Assembly (NCBI GenBank): GCA_016928415.1
Contig: JAFGKU010000181.1
Location: forward strand, 1 to 36,650
Reading direction: 5' to 3'
Length of the DNA stretch: 36,650 bases
Source: Spirochaetales bacterium
Lineage (GTDB): Bacteria; Spirochaetota; Spirochaetia; SZUA-6; JAFGRV01
How positions within the stretch are numbered: the stretch's first letter is position 1; every line of letters begins with the position of its first letter. Positions 23,138-32,803 of the stretch are shown here, in pieces. The notes under the pieces are model-generated. The model saw only the letters and a list, made by a program, of their open reading frames with translations, was not told the DNA's origin and did no database searches. The position numbers were made by a program, and so were the translations under genes.

Positions 23138-25603
23138 ATGAGAAAAATCTTAATTGGAATCGTAATTTTATTATTGTCACAGGCAATCCTTGTAGCGCAG
23201 GATAACGAATCCTGGTTTGTGGGAAAACCGATAAAAGATTTTGTTTTCAAAGGATTAAATACAGTTTCCGTCAATGAGATTAGACCCATTGTCAGGGACT
23301 ATATAGGTCAGATATTAACTCTTGAATTATTTTGGGAAATCTGGGACAAATTATGGGCATTGGAAAAATTTGATAACGTGGAAAGCGAGGCCAAACCCGG
23401 GGATGACAACAGGGATTCGGTCATTATAGAGTTTACCGTGGTGGAAAAGCCCATTATTTCAATGATTACCCTCAAGGGGAACAACTGGATCAGCAGGAGT
23501 GATATCCTGGAAAAAGTGGTTTTAAAAGAAGGCGATTATAAAAATGATGCCCAGATAAGCATTGATGAGGAGAAAATCAAGGAATTATATATCAGCAAGG
23601 GATTCGACAAGGCGCAGGTGAAATCGGATACTGTCTTGAATGCGGAAAATAATACGGTTGAGCTTATATTTACCATTGCCGAAGGTTACAAAACAACAGT
23701 TAAATCCATTCAGTTTTCGGGTAACATCTTCGCATCCACCAACAGTTTAAAAGATGTCATGGAAACCAAGGAGAGCGGTTTATTCAGCCCCGGTGTTTTT
23801 GAAGAAAACATTTTTATAAAGGATCAGGAGAAAATTAAGCAGTATTATCACGACAGGGGTTTCATTGATGTTAAAATTGAAAAAATAGACCGTTCCGTCG
23901 AAGTGGTGGAAACCGAGGCACGGAATTACCTTAATATAACAATTTACATTGTGGAAGGGAATCAATACACGATCGGAGAAGTCTCGTTTGAAGGCAACAC
24001 GATTTTTTCTTCGGATGAACTTCAGGCGCTTATCCGGTTGAAACCCGGTAAAATTTTCAGCAAGGAAAAATTTGAATCGGATTTTCAGGCAGTTGTCAAC
24101 AAGTACATGAACAGCGGCTATATTTATAATGAAATTACGAAAGAAGAAAAAAGGGATGAATTGAATAAAATTGTTCGTTACCTCATCAAGATTGTGGAGA
24201 GGGACAAGGCCCACATCGAGAAAATCATTATAACGGGCAATATGAAAACAAAGGATTATATTATCCTCAGGGAATTACCGTTGGAGGTAGGCGATGTATT
24301 CAGTCTTGAAAAATTGCAGTCCGGATATTATAACCTGATGAACACCCAGTACTTCAGAACCATAAACATCAAGCCGGAAGCGGGGAGTTCGGAAGGCTTG
24401 ATGGACCTCGTTATCAATGTCGAGGAAGACAACTGGGCGGACTTTAAATTCGGATTTGTTTTTTCAGGAAGCGATTACCCCATTTCAGGCCAGATTGGAT
24501 GGAATGACAAGAATTTTCTGGGCCTTGGGTATTCCATCGGGGCTGACGTAGAAGTTTCCAATCTCAAGCAGGGATTCGAATTCAGGTTCCAGAATAATTA
24601 TTTGTTCGGAAAGAATTGGGGAGGGGGCGCAACGCTTTCCTTTTACCATACGGTATATCAAAACGCCATGCAGGACATCATGGGTCCCGTGTTTTCAACG
24701 GAAAACATCCCGGACCCCTATACCAGCCTTGAAGAATATGAAAACGCCATTAACAATGTTCAGGAAATGAATAAGGCGCTGCTCATGGAGTACGACAGCT
24801 ACGATATCGAATTGGCTGTTAATTCGGGAAAATATTGGCCGACTGCTTTGGGACGCCTGGGGATCTCTGCTCAATATGCAATAACAGCCACATACGTCTG
24901 GTATGACAGCTCCATTTACAGGCATTACAACAAGGCGGTACGGGACAATTTAAATATTTTCAGCTTCGTAAACCTTTTAGGAGCCACGCTTTATCTTGAT
25001 GCGAGAGACATTTATTACAATCCGGAAAACGGATATATCCTTTCCCAATATGCCGGTATAGGGTTCGGGAACAGGGAATACATCACTACGAAATCCCGTT
25101 TTGAATACTTTCTTACGCTTTTCAAAATCCCCGTCACGGACGATTGGGATTTCCAGACGGTTTTTGCGTTTCATTCAGGCCTTTCCTTTATTTTCCCTTC
25201 GTTTACCGGCAACTTGATCGCAACGGAGAAGGAAAAACTGTATATAGACGGTATGAATACAGCCCGCGGCTGGCCGATTGAAAGAGAGAAGGAAGCATTG
25301 CTCGATTTTAATGTGGAACTGCGTAATCCCCTTTCCAGACAATTTCTCTGGTTAATCTGGTTTTTTGATGCAGCTGCGGCTTTCCAGCAACGTGAAAATT
25401 TTGAAAAAATAAATTTAAATGATTTTTATTTCAGTTTCGGACTCGGTTTGCGTTTGACTATTCCGGGTCTGCCATTGAGAATGTATTTCGCCCAAAGGTT
25501 CAAGTATACAGACGGTGTGCTTGACTGGATGACGGGAGATTTTTCGATGGGGCCGTTGAATCTTAAATTTGTCCTGGCCATCCAGATGCCGGGAGGATTT
25601 TAA
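23138..25603 (+). CDS. bamA: Outer membrane protein assembly factor BamA
   Basis: 821 residues. A signal peptide (MRKILIGIVILLLSQAILVAQ) is followed by five POTRA-like repeats up to about 430 (for example IKDFVFKGLNTVSVNEI, IISMITLKGNNWISRSDIL, VKSIQFSGNIFASTNSL, IGEVSFEGNTIFSSDEL, IEKIIITGNMKTKDYII). A C-terminal beta-barrel ends in a terminal phenylalanine (IQMPGGF), the usual assembly signal. NTARGWPIERE corresponds to the loop-6 VRGF motif. It inserts beta-barrel proteins into the outer membrane. AGAAGGAG precedes the ATG. It is followed by the chaperone gene skp. Confidence 0.96.
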   Translation: MRKILIGIVILLLSQAILVAQDNESWFVGKPIKDFVFKGLNTVSVNEIRPIVRDYIGQILTLELFWEIWDKLWALEKFDNVESEAKPGDDNRDSVIIEFTVVEKPIISMITLKGNNWISRSDILEKVVLKEGDYKNDAQISIDEEKIKELYISKGFDKAQVKSDTVLNAENNTVELIFTIAEGYKTTVKSIQFSGNIFASTNSLKDVMETKESGLFSPGVFEENIFIKDQEKIKQYYHDRGFIDVKIEKIDRSVEVVETEARNYLNITIYIVEGNQYTIGEVSFEGNTIFSSDELQALIRLKPGKIFSKEKFESDFQAVVNKYMNSGYIYNEITKEEKRDELNKIVRYLIKIVERDKAHIEKIIITGNMKTKDYIILRELPLEVGDVFSLEKLQSGYYNLMNTQYFRTINIKPEAGSSEGLMDLVINVEEDNWADFKFGFVFSGSDYPISGQIGWNDKNFLGLGYSIGADVEVSNLKQGFEFRFQNNYLFGKNWGGGATLSFYHTVYQNAMQDIMGPVFSTENIPDPYTSLEEYENAINNVQEMNKALLMEYDSYDIELAVNSGKYWPTALGRLGISAQYAITATYVWYDSSIYRHYNKAVRDNLNIFSFVNLLGATLYLDARDIYYNPENGYILSQYAGIGFGNREYITTKSRFEYFLTLFKIPVTDDWDFQTVFAFHSGLSFIFPSFTGNLIATEKEKLYIDGMNTARGWPIEREKEALLDFNVELRNPLSRQFLWLIWFFDAAAAFQQRENFEKINLNDFYFSFGLGLRLTIPGLPLRMYFAQRFKYTDGVLDWMTGDFSMGPLNLKFVLAIQMPGGF

Positions 25604-25644
25604 TTAAAATTTAATATAAATTTGTGTAAAAAGGAGCTGATTGT

Positions 25645-26172
25645 ATGAACCGAAAAAAAATACTTTTATTACTGATTATTTTCCACCTATCCGCGGTTTT
25701 ACTTTATGCAGCCCAGGAAATTACAAAAATCGGCGTGATAGACATTTCGGAAATTTATACCACGTATTTCAAAGATTCCAGGGCGGTTAGGGAACTTGAA
25801 GAATTAAAACAGGCTTATTCAAAAACCATTGAGAATACCAATAAACTTATTAACGACCTTGAAAATAAAAAACTGGAAGCCTCCAGGGCGGGAAAAGATG
25901 ATGAAGTTTTAAAATATGGCCAGCAAATTCAGGATAAAACGGATTATTTGAGAGATTTTCGAAGGATCAAGAGTCAGGAAATTAAGAGCAAGGAACAAAA
26001 GCTTAATATATCCAATGAATTTTTACAGGAAATAGCCGATGCTATCCAAAAAGTAGCCGAAACCGAAGGGTATTCCCTGATATTAAAAAAGAACGATCCT
26101 TATATCGTGTATCAGACAAATGAAACGGATATTACAGCAAAGGTTTTGGAATACCTTACAAAAAACAAATAG
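25645..26172 (+). CDS. skp: Periplasmic chaperone Skp/OmpH family
   Basis: 175 residues. A signal peptide (MNRKKILLLLIIFHLSAVLLYA) is followed by a family-type start (KIGVIDISEIYTTYF), long charged coiled-coil arms (ELEELKQAYSKTIENTNKLI... to KSKEQKLNI) and a C-terminal strand (YSLILKKNDPYIVYQ). Skp trimers hold unfolded outer-membrane proteins for BamA, encoded just upstream. AAGGAGCTG precedes the ATG. The length is normal. Confidence 0.93.
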   Translation: MNRKKILLLLIIFHLSAVLLYAAQEITKIGVIDISEIYTTYFKDSRAVRELEELKQAYSKTIENTNKLINDLENKKLEASRAGKDDEVLKYGQQIQDKTDYLRDFRRIKSQEIKSKEQKLNISNEFLQEIADAIQKVAETEGYSLILKKNDPYIVYQTNETDITAKVLEYLTKNK

Positions 26173-26180
26173 GACTTTTT

Positions 26181-26597
26181 GTGGGAAGAATTCTCTCTCT
26201 GGATCTTGGGGAAAAGCGTATTGGTTTCGCGTTATCCGACCCGGGCCGAATTATAGCGTCTCCTGCCGGTATGATCCGTTTTGATAACAAGGCATCTCTT
26301 TTTTTAGAAATTGAAAAAATAATTGATGAGAAAAATGTTGACCTGCTTGTTATAGGTATGCCTATCCGTGAGGATGGCAGGGAGGGAACCGGGTGCGCCT
26401 TTTCCAGGGAGGTAGCGGATTATTTTATAGGAAAAAAAATGAAAACCGTCCTCTGGGATGAGAGGTATTCAAGCAGAACAGCTGAGAAGGTTCTACGGGA
26501 ATGCCATACAAGGAAAAACAAGATTAAATTAAAAATAGACAGCCTTGCCGCCGCTGTTATTCTGGAAGATTATATGAAGCATATGAGTAAACCGTAA
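26181..26597 (+). CDS. ruvX: Putative Holliday junction resolvase / pre-16S rRNA nuclease YqgF
   Basis: 138 residues, normal for the family, with an RNase-H-like fold. The first acidic motif is LSLDLGEKRIGFALSD, then LLVIGMPIREDGREG, and VLWDERYSSRTAE supplies the later acidic site. YqgF processes the 5' end of pre-16S rRNA in E. coli; a Holliday-junction role was proposed earlier. The start is GTG at 26181, 9 nt after skp, with AGGA six nt upstream. Confidence 0.93.
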   Translation: MGRILSLDLGEKRIGFALSDPGRIIASPAGMIRFDNKASLFLEIEKIIDEKNVDLLVIGMPIREDGREGTGCAFSREVADYFIGKKMKTVLWDERYSSRTAEKVLRECHTRKNKIKLKIDSLAAAVILEDYMKHMSKP

Positions 26598-26607
26598 AAA
26601 TCTCTTA

Positions 26608-27114
26608 TTACTTGTTTTTGGATTTTCTATTTTTTTCTTCGATTTGTTTTGTAAGCATTTCCTTGACCTTCAGGAATTTTTTTCTGTTTTCTTCGGTGAG
26701 TTCCATAAGGTCTTCATGGGCCTTTAATACAAATTCGGCCGGTACTTTTTCCTTTTGCGAAACAATTTCCATTTTAACGGGGAAGGACATATCTTTTTCA
26801 CTGTAAGCCAGTATTTTATCCAGGCCTAAATCGGCAAGATGGAGCTTTGATTCCTTCGAAGGCTGGATAATGTATAATTGTTTTTGATACATTTGTTCAA
26901 GTTTTTTATTGAAACCGATAAGCAATCCCATGAAAGTGGAATCCATGTAATCACAGCCTGACAAATCCGCATATATTCCGTTGATTTCGGTATTTATGTC
27001 GAAACGGTTAAACACCTTCTGCCTTAAGCCGTAGCATAGGGGAGCCGTAATGTGTCCATGGGCCCTGATGAAAATTTTATTATCTTCTTCTGAATAAAAT
27101 ATCGTATTCTGCAT
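26608..27114 (-). CDS. STAS-domain protein (anti-sigma factor antagonist-like)
   Basis: 168 residues. A STAS domain covers about 1-110 with the phosphorylation-site region GCDYMDSTFMGLLIGF (S59/T60 candidates). A Lys/Glu-rich helical tail of about 50 residues (KAHEDLMELTEENRKKFLKVKEML...) is longer than in SpoIIAA-type proteins. Such proteins switch partner kinases or sigma regulators by reversible phosphorylation. Its partner is not in the window. It converges on ruvX with a 10-bp gap and no terminator evident. Confidence 0.88.
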   Translation of the reverse strand: MQNTIFYSEEDNKIFIRAHGHITAPLCYGLRQKVFNRFDINTEINGIYADLSGCDYMDSTFMGLLIGFNKKLEQMYQKQLYIIQPSKESKLHLADLGLDKILAYSEKDMSFPVKMEIVSQKEKVPAEFVLKAHEDLMELTEENRKKFLKVKEMLTKQIEEKNRKSKNK

Positions 27115-27166
27115 ATACTCGTCAGCTTGATCATTTATCCTAAACTGCCCTTAAGAGTATAATTTT

Positions 27167-27319
27167 TCACGCGAATAAGTCAACTACTCTGGGCGGTTCC
27201 TGGTCCTCTTTGTTATCAACAGGGGGAATCTCCGTATTGGGCTCGATTTTTTCCTGTTTTTCGGTTTCCTCGATTTCCCTGTTTTCAATTGGATAAGGCT
27301 CTATTCCTTTAATTTCCAT
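27167..27319 (-). CDS. Small acidic peptide divergent from mutS (50 aa)
   Basis: 50 residues, MEIKGIEPYPIENREIEETE... ending ...RVVDLFA. It is strongly acidic and proline-rich and is probably disordered. The ATG at 27319 is chosen because AAAGGAGGAGGAC sits directly upstream; a longer frame would run into the mutS start. The VDLFA C-terminus could be a short binding motif (inference). No family recognised. Confidence 0.65.
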   Translation of the reverse strand: MEIKGIEPYPIENREIEETEKQEKIEPNTEIPPVDNKEDQEPPRVVDLFA

Positions 27320-27358
27320 ATTGTCCTCCTCCTTTATATATAATATACTCATTGTCTT

Positions 27359-29938
27359 ATGACTACGGCAACTCCGATGATGATCCAATATAAAAAAATC
27401 AAGGAGCAGCACAAGGATTCCATCCTTTTTTTCCGTCTTGGCGATTTTTATGAAATGTTCGACCGGGACGCCATCGAAGCATCCTCGATCCTGGATTTAA
27501 CCCTTACCAAAAGGAATAAAGTGCCCATGTGCGGAATTCCCTATCATGCTTCCAGTAATTACATATCCAGGCTGATCAAGGCCGGTAAAAAGATAGCCAT
27601 CTGCGAACAGGTATCCGAACCCCGTCCGGGTAAAGGAATCGTGGAGAGGGAAGTGATTGAAGTCATTACACCGGGAACCGTACTGGATGAAGGTATGCTG
27701 GACAAAAAATCGAATAATTACCTGGTGTGTATCGCCGGTATCAATGATTTTCTTTCTTTTTCTTATATAGACCTGTCTACATCCGAATTTTTTACCACTG
27801 CCTATCCGTTTGAAGAAAGGGAGATGAAATTAAAGAGGGAACTCCTGAGGTTGACTCCCAGGGAAATCATCATCCAGGAATCCCTGTTGGATGAGGACGC
27901 GGTCATAAAGAAAATCCTTTATGAAAGGGAAGATATTGTTTTAAACAGGTATCCCGACTGGTTTTTCAGTCTGGATGTAAACCGGAAAAAATTATTGGAC
28001 CAGTTTAACGTATCCAACCTGAAGGGATTCGGACTGGACGCGGAAGCGCCGGAAATCATAACTGCCGGATGCATCCTTGAATATATAGAAGAAACTTCAA
28101 AAAACATTATGCCGCACATCAGGAGTATCCAGGCTTATTCGGACTCCCATTTCGTCTATATAGACGAGTCTACCCAGAGAAACCTGGAGATTGTGCAAAA
28201 CCTGCAGGACGGAGGCAAGAAATTCACCCTGCTGGACATCCTTGACCATACCAAAACGGCGATGGGAAGCAGAAAACTCAAAAAATGGATTTTGAATCCC
28301 CTGTTGGACAAGGAGCAAATTGAACGGCGGCTGGATGCCCTTGATTTTTTTTACAGGAACCAGATACTGCTTTCAAACATAAGGGAGCACCTGGGAAAAA
28401 TTCTCGACCTTGAAAGACTGTCTGCTAAAATCGCCATGGACCGGGCCAATGCCAAGGATCTGGTTGCCGTCAAGGTGTCGCTTTTCAGCATTCTCGAATT
28501 GTATGAATTACTCTCCGGGTACCCGGAAATCATCGTGTTTTTCGGGATCAGGGACAAGGTTGTTTCGGAGATCAGGCAGCTGTCCGCATTACTGGATAAA
28601 GCGATTTTAGAAGAGCCTGCCGTTCTTATTACGGAAGGAGGGTTGATCCGGGAAGGCTATTTACCCGAACTGGATAAACTGCGCCGTGTTAAGGACAATG
28701 CAAGGGAAGTACTGGAGGCGTATGCCGAAAAGGAGCGGAAAGATACGGGAATAACGTCCCTGAAGCTGAAGTACAACCGGATAATCGGTTATTTCCTTGA
28801 AGTGACAAAGACGAACCTGCATCTTGTTCCTTCACACTTTTTAAGACGGCAGTCAATTGTATCGGGTGAACGTTATTCCACCAATGAACTTGCGGAAAAA
28901 GAATCGGAAATCAATTCAGCCTATGAAAAGATCATTGATATTGAAAGGGAATTGTTTCTTGAAATTCGGAATACGGTAAAAGAACGGATCCCGGACCTCC
29001 AGGATATATGCCATTTTGTTTCTTCCATGGATATTATTCAATCATTTGCCTATTCCACGACTCTGCACGGCTATACAAGGCCTCAATTAATGGATGATAC
29101 CTGTCTTTTGATCAAGGAAGGACGGCATCCCGTGGTGGAAGCAAACCTGCCCGGAGGGTCCTTTATTCCCAATGATATCACGTTAACCGGCCACACGGGT
29201 AATTTCATACTTTTGACAGGCCCTAATATGGCAGGTAAATCCACGTTCCTCCGGCAGACGGCGCATATAGTACTGATGGCGCAGATGGGCTGCTTTGTTC
29301 CCGCGGCTTCCGCTCAAATAGGCATGGTGGACCGTATTTTCTGCAGGGTGGGGGCCTCGGATAACGTGGCAAGGGGGGAATCCACTTTTTTGGTTGAAAT
29401 GAATGAAACGGCGCATATTTTAAGATCAGCGACCCCCAAAAGCCTCCTGCTGCTGGATGAAGTGGGCAGGGGAACCAGCACGAATGACGGTTTGTCCATT
29501 GCGTGGGCCGTTACCGATTATATTCTTGATAAAATAGGTGCTAAAACAATTTTTGCTACCCATTTTCATGAGCTGACCGCAATAAATCATCCCTCCCTGG
29601 TCAATTTTTCAATGGACGTACTTGAACAGGACGGGGAGATCATTTTTCTGAAAAAAATCAAAAAAGGCCCTTCCAGTAATTCCTATGGCATCCATGTGGC
29701 ACGGCTGGCCGGTTTACCCGGAGAAGTTATTCACGCGGCAAACAGGATATTAAATGAAATCAGCTTGAAAAGGTCACAGGCCGTTTCAATATTGGAGGAA
29801 AGGAACAGGGACAGGCAGCCTTCCCTGTTTGCACCCCAGGATATTATCATTGACGAAATTCGCAACATAAATGTTAACAGCATTACCCCTCTGAAGGCCA
29901 TTAACCTTTTATCGAAATGGAAAGATGAATTGTCATAG
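27359..29938 (+). CDS. mutS: DNA mismatch repair protein MutS
   Basis: 859 residues, normal length. The mismatch-reading Phe-X-Glu is in FRLGDFYEMF (domain I). Connector, lever and clamp domains follow, with ETSKNIMPHIRSIQAY and YNRIIGYFLEVTKTN. The ATPase has Walker A GPNMAGKST at 621-629 and DEVGRGTST from 700, and THFHELTA is the conserved histidine motif. It detects mismatches and starts repair in the cytosol; no mutL is in the window. No ribosome-binding site is visible before the ATG, and TATAAT lies 14 nt upstream, so the mRNA may be nearly leaderless. Confidence 0.97.
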   Translation: MTTATPMMIQYKKIKEQHKDSILFFRLGDFYEMFDRDAIEASSILDLTLTKRNKVPMCGIPYHASSNYISRLIKAGKKIAICEQVSEPRPGKGIVEREVIEVITPGTVLDEGMLDKKSNNYLVCIAGINDFLSFSYIDLSTSEFFTTAYPFEEREMKLKRELLRLTPREIIIQESLLDEDAVIKKILYEREDIVLNRYPDWFFSLDVNRKKLLDQFNVSNLKGFGLDAEAPEIITAGCILEYIEETSKNIMPHIRSIQAYSDSHFVYIDESTQRNLEIVQNLQDGGKKFTLLDILDHTKTAMGSRKLKKWILNPLLDKEQIERRLDALDFFYRNQILLSNIREHLGKILDLERLSAKIAMDRANAKDLVAVKVSLFSILELYELLSGYPEIIVFFGIRDKVVSEIRQLSALLDKAILEEPAVLITEGGLIREGYLPELDKLRRVKDNAREVLEAYAEKERKDTGITSLKLKYNRIIGYFLEVTKTNLHLVPSHFLRRQSIVSGERYSTNELAEKESEINSAYEKIIDIERELFLEIRNTVKERIPDLQDICHFVSSMDIIQSFAYSTTLHGYTRPQLMDDTCLLIKEGRHPVVEANLPGGSFIPNDITLTGHTGNFILLTGPNMAGKSTFLRQTAHIVLMAQMGCFVPAASAQIGMVDRIFCRVGASDNVARGESTFLVEMNETAHILRSATPKSLLLLDEVGRGTSTNDGLSIAWAVTDYILDKIGAKTIFATHFHELTAINHPSLVNFSMDVLEQDGEIIFLKKIKKGPSSNSYGIHVARLAGLPGEVIHAANRILNEISLKRSQAVSILEERNRDRQPSLFAPQDIIIDEIRNINVNSITPLKAINLLSKWKDELS

Positions 29939-29947
29939 GACCCGCCG

Positions 29948-30658
29948 ATGAAATCTGCGTTATTCTTACGTATTCTGTCGGATCTCGTTCTGCCGCAGCA
30001 TTGCGCCGGGTGCGGTGACGCCCTGTTATTTAACAGAGGGTCCATTTTCCCCGTTTGTGCAAACTGCATTACAAAAATCAAACGAATCAAGGGTAAACGC
30101 TGCCCCGTCTGCAGTATCGACCTTGTTTCCGAAGATGACATTTGTACCCGTTGCCGTGATAAAGCGTTCTATTTCCGAAAAAACGTATCACTGTTCGTTT
30201 TTTCAGGTTTGATTAAAGAGCTGATTTATCAATACAAATTCAAGAAGGTCAAGCCGTTGGCCCATTTTTTTGTTCGGGAATTATTCATGAACTGGCAAAG
30301 TTATAACGGGAACACCGTTGTTGTTCCCGTACCGTCCAGGCCCAGGAAGGGGTTAAGGAAAAATTTTATGCACCTTGAATATTTATCCGGAATCCTTAAA
30401 AAAACGTATAAAATCAATATCCGTAACCTTCTTGGGCGATTGCCCGGCAGACAGATGAAGGGTCTTACCCGTGAAGGGCGGCAGCTCAATATATCCGGCA
30501 GAATACTGTTAAAAAGCCTTCAGGCGGATTTACCCGAATCCGTTATCCTTCTGGATGACATTTTTACAACCGGGGCAACGGCAAACGAGTGTGCAAGGGT
30601 TTTGACGGACGCTGGCGTAAAACAAGTCGATGTCTTTACCATTGCGATGGAGTATTAA
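29948..30658 (+). CDS. comF: ComF family phosphoribosyltransferase-like protein
   Basis: 236 residues. Two N-terminal CXXC pairs (CAGCGD, CANC; CPVC, CTRC) form the ComF double zinc ribbon. A C-terminal PRTase domain has VILLDDIFTTGATANE with the PRPP-binding loop. ComF acts in DNA uptake during competence in Bacillus and Haemophilus, with an unclear chemical role. It starts 9 nt after mutS, so the two are likely co-transcribed. Confidence 0.93.
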   Translation: MKSALFLRILSDLVLPQHCAGCGDALLFNRGSIFPVCANCITKIKRIKGKRCPVCSIDLVSEDDICTRCRDKAFYFRKNVSLFVFSGLIKELIYQYKFKKVKPLAHFFVRELFMNWQSYNGNTVVVPVPSRPRKGLRKNFMHLEYLSGILKKTYKINIRNLLGRLPGRQMKGLTREGRQLNISGRILLKSLQADLPESVILLDDIFTTGATANECARVLTDAGVKQVDVFTIAMEY

Positions 30659-30685
30659 AATACGGGAAATCAAAAATATTAAAGC

Positions 30686-30714
30686 TTGACACAAATCACG
30701 CATGATATTATATT
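30686..30714 (+). promoter_or_regulatory. Sigma70-type promoter of the rimP-nusA-infB operon
   Basis: TTGACA at 30686-30691, a 17-nt spacer and TATATT at 30709-30714. The start near 30721 leaves about 20 nt before the rimP TTG codon. It is the strongest promoter match in the window and fits a highly expressed operon. Confidence 0.8.
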
Positions 30715-30739
30715 TAAACGTAATATTTTAACGTAGGCT

Positions 30740-31213
30740 TTGGAAAGGTCTATACACGAAGTAAGGTACAGATTGCACGATACCGTTCTGGAAGATATTA
30801 TAGTAAAGGAAATTGAGCCTGTTGTATCGGGATTGGGTTTTTCGATAGTTGAATTGAAAGTGGGATACAGCACGAATCTTGTAAGCATTTCCCTGGTAAT
30901 TCATAGTCCTGGAGGCGTTACCGTGAATGATTGCGCGAAAGTCTCCCAGACTATTCATCCGATACTCGATCTGATTGAGAACTGCGGGAATTTTACGCTT
31001 AAGGTAATGTCCCCCGGTGTTGGACGGGTGGTTAAAAATATCAGGGAATACGGGATTTTTATTAACAGGCGAATGAGGTTTTTATTGACTGAAAAGAAAG
31101 ATTGGATAACAGGTACCATAAAAAAAGCCGAGGATGACGGAATTTGGGCTGATGTTGACGGCGGGAGCCAGAAAATTCCTTATACAAATATAAAAAAGGC
31201 TATATTAGATTAA
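30740..31213 (+). CDS. rimP: Ribosome maturation factor RimP
   Basis: 157 residues. The N-terminal domain is IEPVVSGLGFSIVELKV, followed by SPGGVTVNDCAKVSQTIHPILD. The conserved VMSPGVGRVVKN matches the family SSPGxxRPL motif, and an Sm-like C-terminal domain follows. It aids 30S subunit assembly. The start is TTG; only a weak TAGG lies upstream. It is the first gene of the operon, 19 nt before nusA. Confidence 0.92.
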   Translation: MERSIHEVRYRLHDTVLEDIIVKEIEPVVSGLGFSIVELKVGYSTNLVSISLVIHSPGGVTVNDCAKVSQTIHPILDLIENCGNFTLKVMSPGVGRVVKNIREYGIFINRRMRFLLTEKKDWITGTIKKAEDDGIWADVDGGSQKIPYTNIKKAILD

Positions 31214-31232
31214 ACGGGAGGCAATGTAAGAG

Positions 31233-32783
31233 ATGATATCTGAAATGGCGTTAGCCATAAAATCTCTTGTACAGGATACGGGAATATCCGAAGAACTGGT
31301 ATTAAAAACAGTCGAGGAAATTCTTTTTGCCGCATACAAGAAAAAATTCGGAACAGATGAAAATGCCGTTGTGAAATTCAGTGATGATATGAGTGAAGTC
31401 ACCATTTACGCTCAAAAAAGAATAGTGGAGGAAGTGGAAGATCCTGTTCTGGAAATATCGTTGGAAGACGCTTTGGTATACAATACTGAATGTGAAGTTG
31501 ATGACCAGCTTTTAATAGAGATCAACCCCAAGGATTTTGACAGGATTGCCATCCAAAGCGCCAAACAAAAGGCAAAGCAGAAATTGAGGGAAATCCAGAA
31601 AGACACGCTTTATTCCGAATTCAAGGAGAAAGTGGGTGAAATGGTAATAGGGTATTACCAGCGGGAACGGAACGGCAACATATACGTCGACCTGGGAAAA
31701 ACGGAAGGAATTCTGCCGAAAAAGTACCAGTCGCCAAGAGAAGTGTACCACTTGAATGACAGGATAAAGGCCCTCATATATGAAGTGACAAAAACACCGA
31801 CCGGTTTGCAGATAGTCCTTTCAAGAACGCATCCTGAATTCGTTAAACGGATTTTCGAATTGGAAGTACCGGAAATTTACGACAAAACCGTCGACATTTT
31901 CAAGGTGGTCCGGGAACCGGGCTACAGGACTAAAATTGCCGTGTATTCCAACAGGGATGATGTTGATCCCGTGGGTGCCTGCGTGGGCCTGAAGGGGGTC
32001 CGGATCCAGGCCATCGTCAAGGAAATGGAAGGCGAAAAAGTAGATATATTAAAATATGATGTGGATCCCAAGGTATTCATCAAGAACGCGTTATCACCGG
32101 CGGAGATAGTTGATGTTTTAATACTTGATGAGTCCAAGAAGCAGGCCCTCGTTATTGTAACGGAGCAGAATTTCGCCCTGGCCATCGGCAAACAGGGTTT
32201 GAATGTCCGGTTGGCGAATAAACTGGTGGATTGGAATATCGATGTAAAAACGGAAGCGCAGTTCGCGGAGATGGATATTGCGGCCGAGACTAAAAAGGCC
32301 GTCTCGGCATTGTTTGGTGATATTAAGGAAGAAATAAGCAAGATATCGGAGCTGCCGGGTATCAGCCCGCGGATCATCGAGCTCCTCAATAAAAATAATA
32401 TAGACCTCATAGAGGATATTGTATCGCTTTCACCGGAAGAAATATCAGGTCTTAAAGGTGTTACCGACGAGGATGCAAAAGAAATAATGAAAATTATTGA
32501 GGATAATATTGAAATTGTCGAAGAAGAGGAAGAAGAGGCGGAGGTAGAGGCAGAAGCAGAGGAAACATCCGCGGAACAGGCGGATAGGGTAGTTGATGAA
32601 GAAGCTGAGCAGGCGGATATCGAAGAGGAAGAAGAGGGACAGGAACAGGAAACCGGGGAAGAAGAAGATACATATGAATGTCCGATGTGCGGGACAGCAG
32701 TTTCTCCTGATATGCAGAATTGCCCGAAATGCGGAGTGGGCTTGAGTTTCGAGGAAGTAGAAGAGGAAGGAGAAGCGGAATAA
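31233..32783 (+). CDS. nusA: Transcription factor NusA with a C-terminal zinc ribbon
   Basis: 516 residues. Domain order: NusA N-terminal domain (about 1-130), S1 (IGYYQRERNGNIYVDLGKTEGILPKK), then KH1/KH2 (DPVGACVGLKGVRIQAI, ALAIGKQGLNVRLANKL). An HhH region around 375-430 (ISELPGISPRIIELLN) precedes a long Glu-rich tail. Residues 483-500 then form a zinc ribbon, C483-X2-C486...C497-X2-C500, which is not part of standard NusA. NusA modulates RNA polymerase pausing, termination and rRNA antitermination. GGGAGG precedes the ATG. Confidence 0.95.
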   Translation: MISEMALAIKSLVQDTGISEELVLKTVEEILFAAYKKKFGTDENAVVKFSDDMSEVTIYAQKRIVEEVEDPVLEISLEDALVYNTECEVDDQLLIEINPKDFDRIAIQSAKQKAKQKLREIQKDTLYSEFKEKVGEMVIGYYQRERNGNIYVDLGKTEGILPKKYQSPREVYHLNDRIKALIYEVTKTPTGLQIVLSRTHPEFVKRIFELEVPEIYDKTVDIFKVVREPGYRTKIAVYSNRDDVDPVGACVGLKGVRIQAIVKEMEGEKVDILKYDVDPKVFIKNALSPAEIVDVLILDESKKQALVIVTEQNFALAIGKQGLNVRLANKLVDWNIDVKTEAQFAEMDIAAETKKAVSALFGDIKEEISKISELPGISPRIIELLNKNNIDLIEDIVSLSPEEISGLKGVTDEDAKEIMKIIEDNIEIVEEEEEEAEVEAEAEETSAEQADRVVDEEAEQADIEEEEEGQEQETGEEEDTYECPMCGTAVSPDMQNCPKCGVGLSFEEVEEEGEAE

Positions 32784-32803
32784 TTAAAGGTAAAAGAGGA
32801 TCT

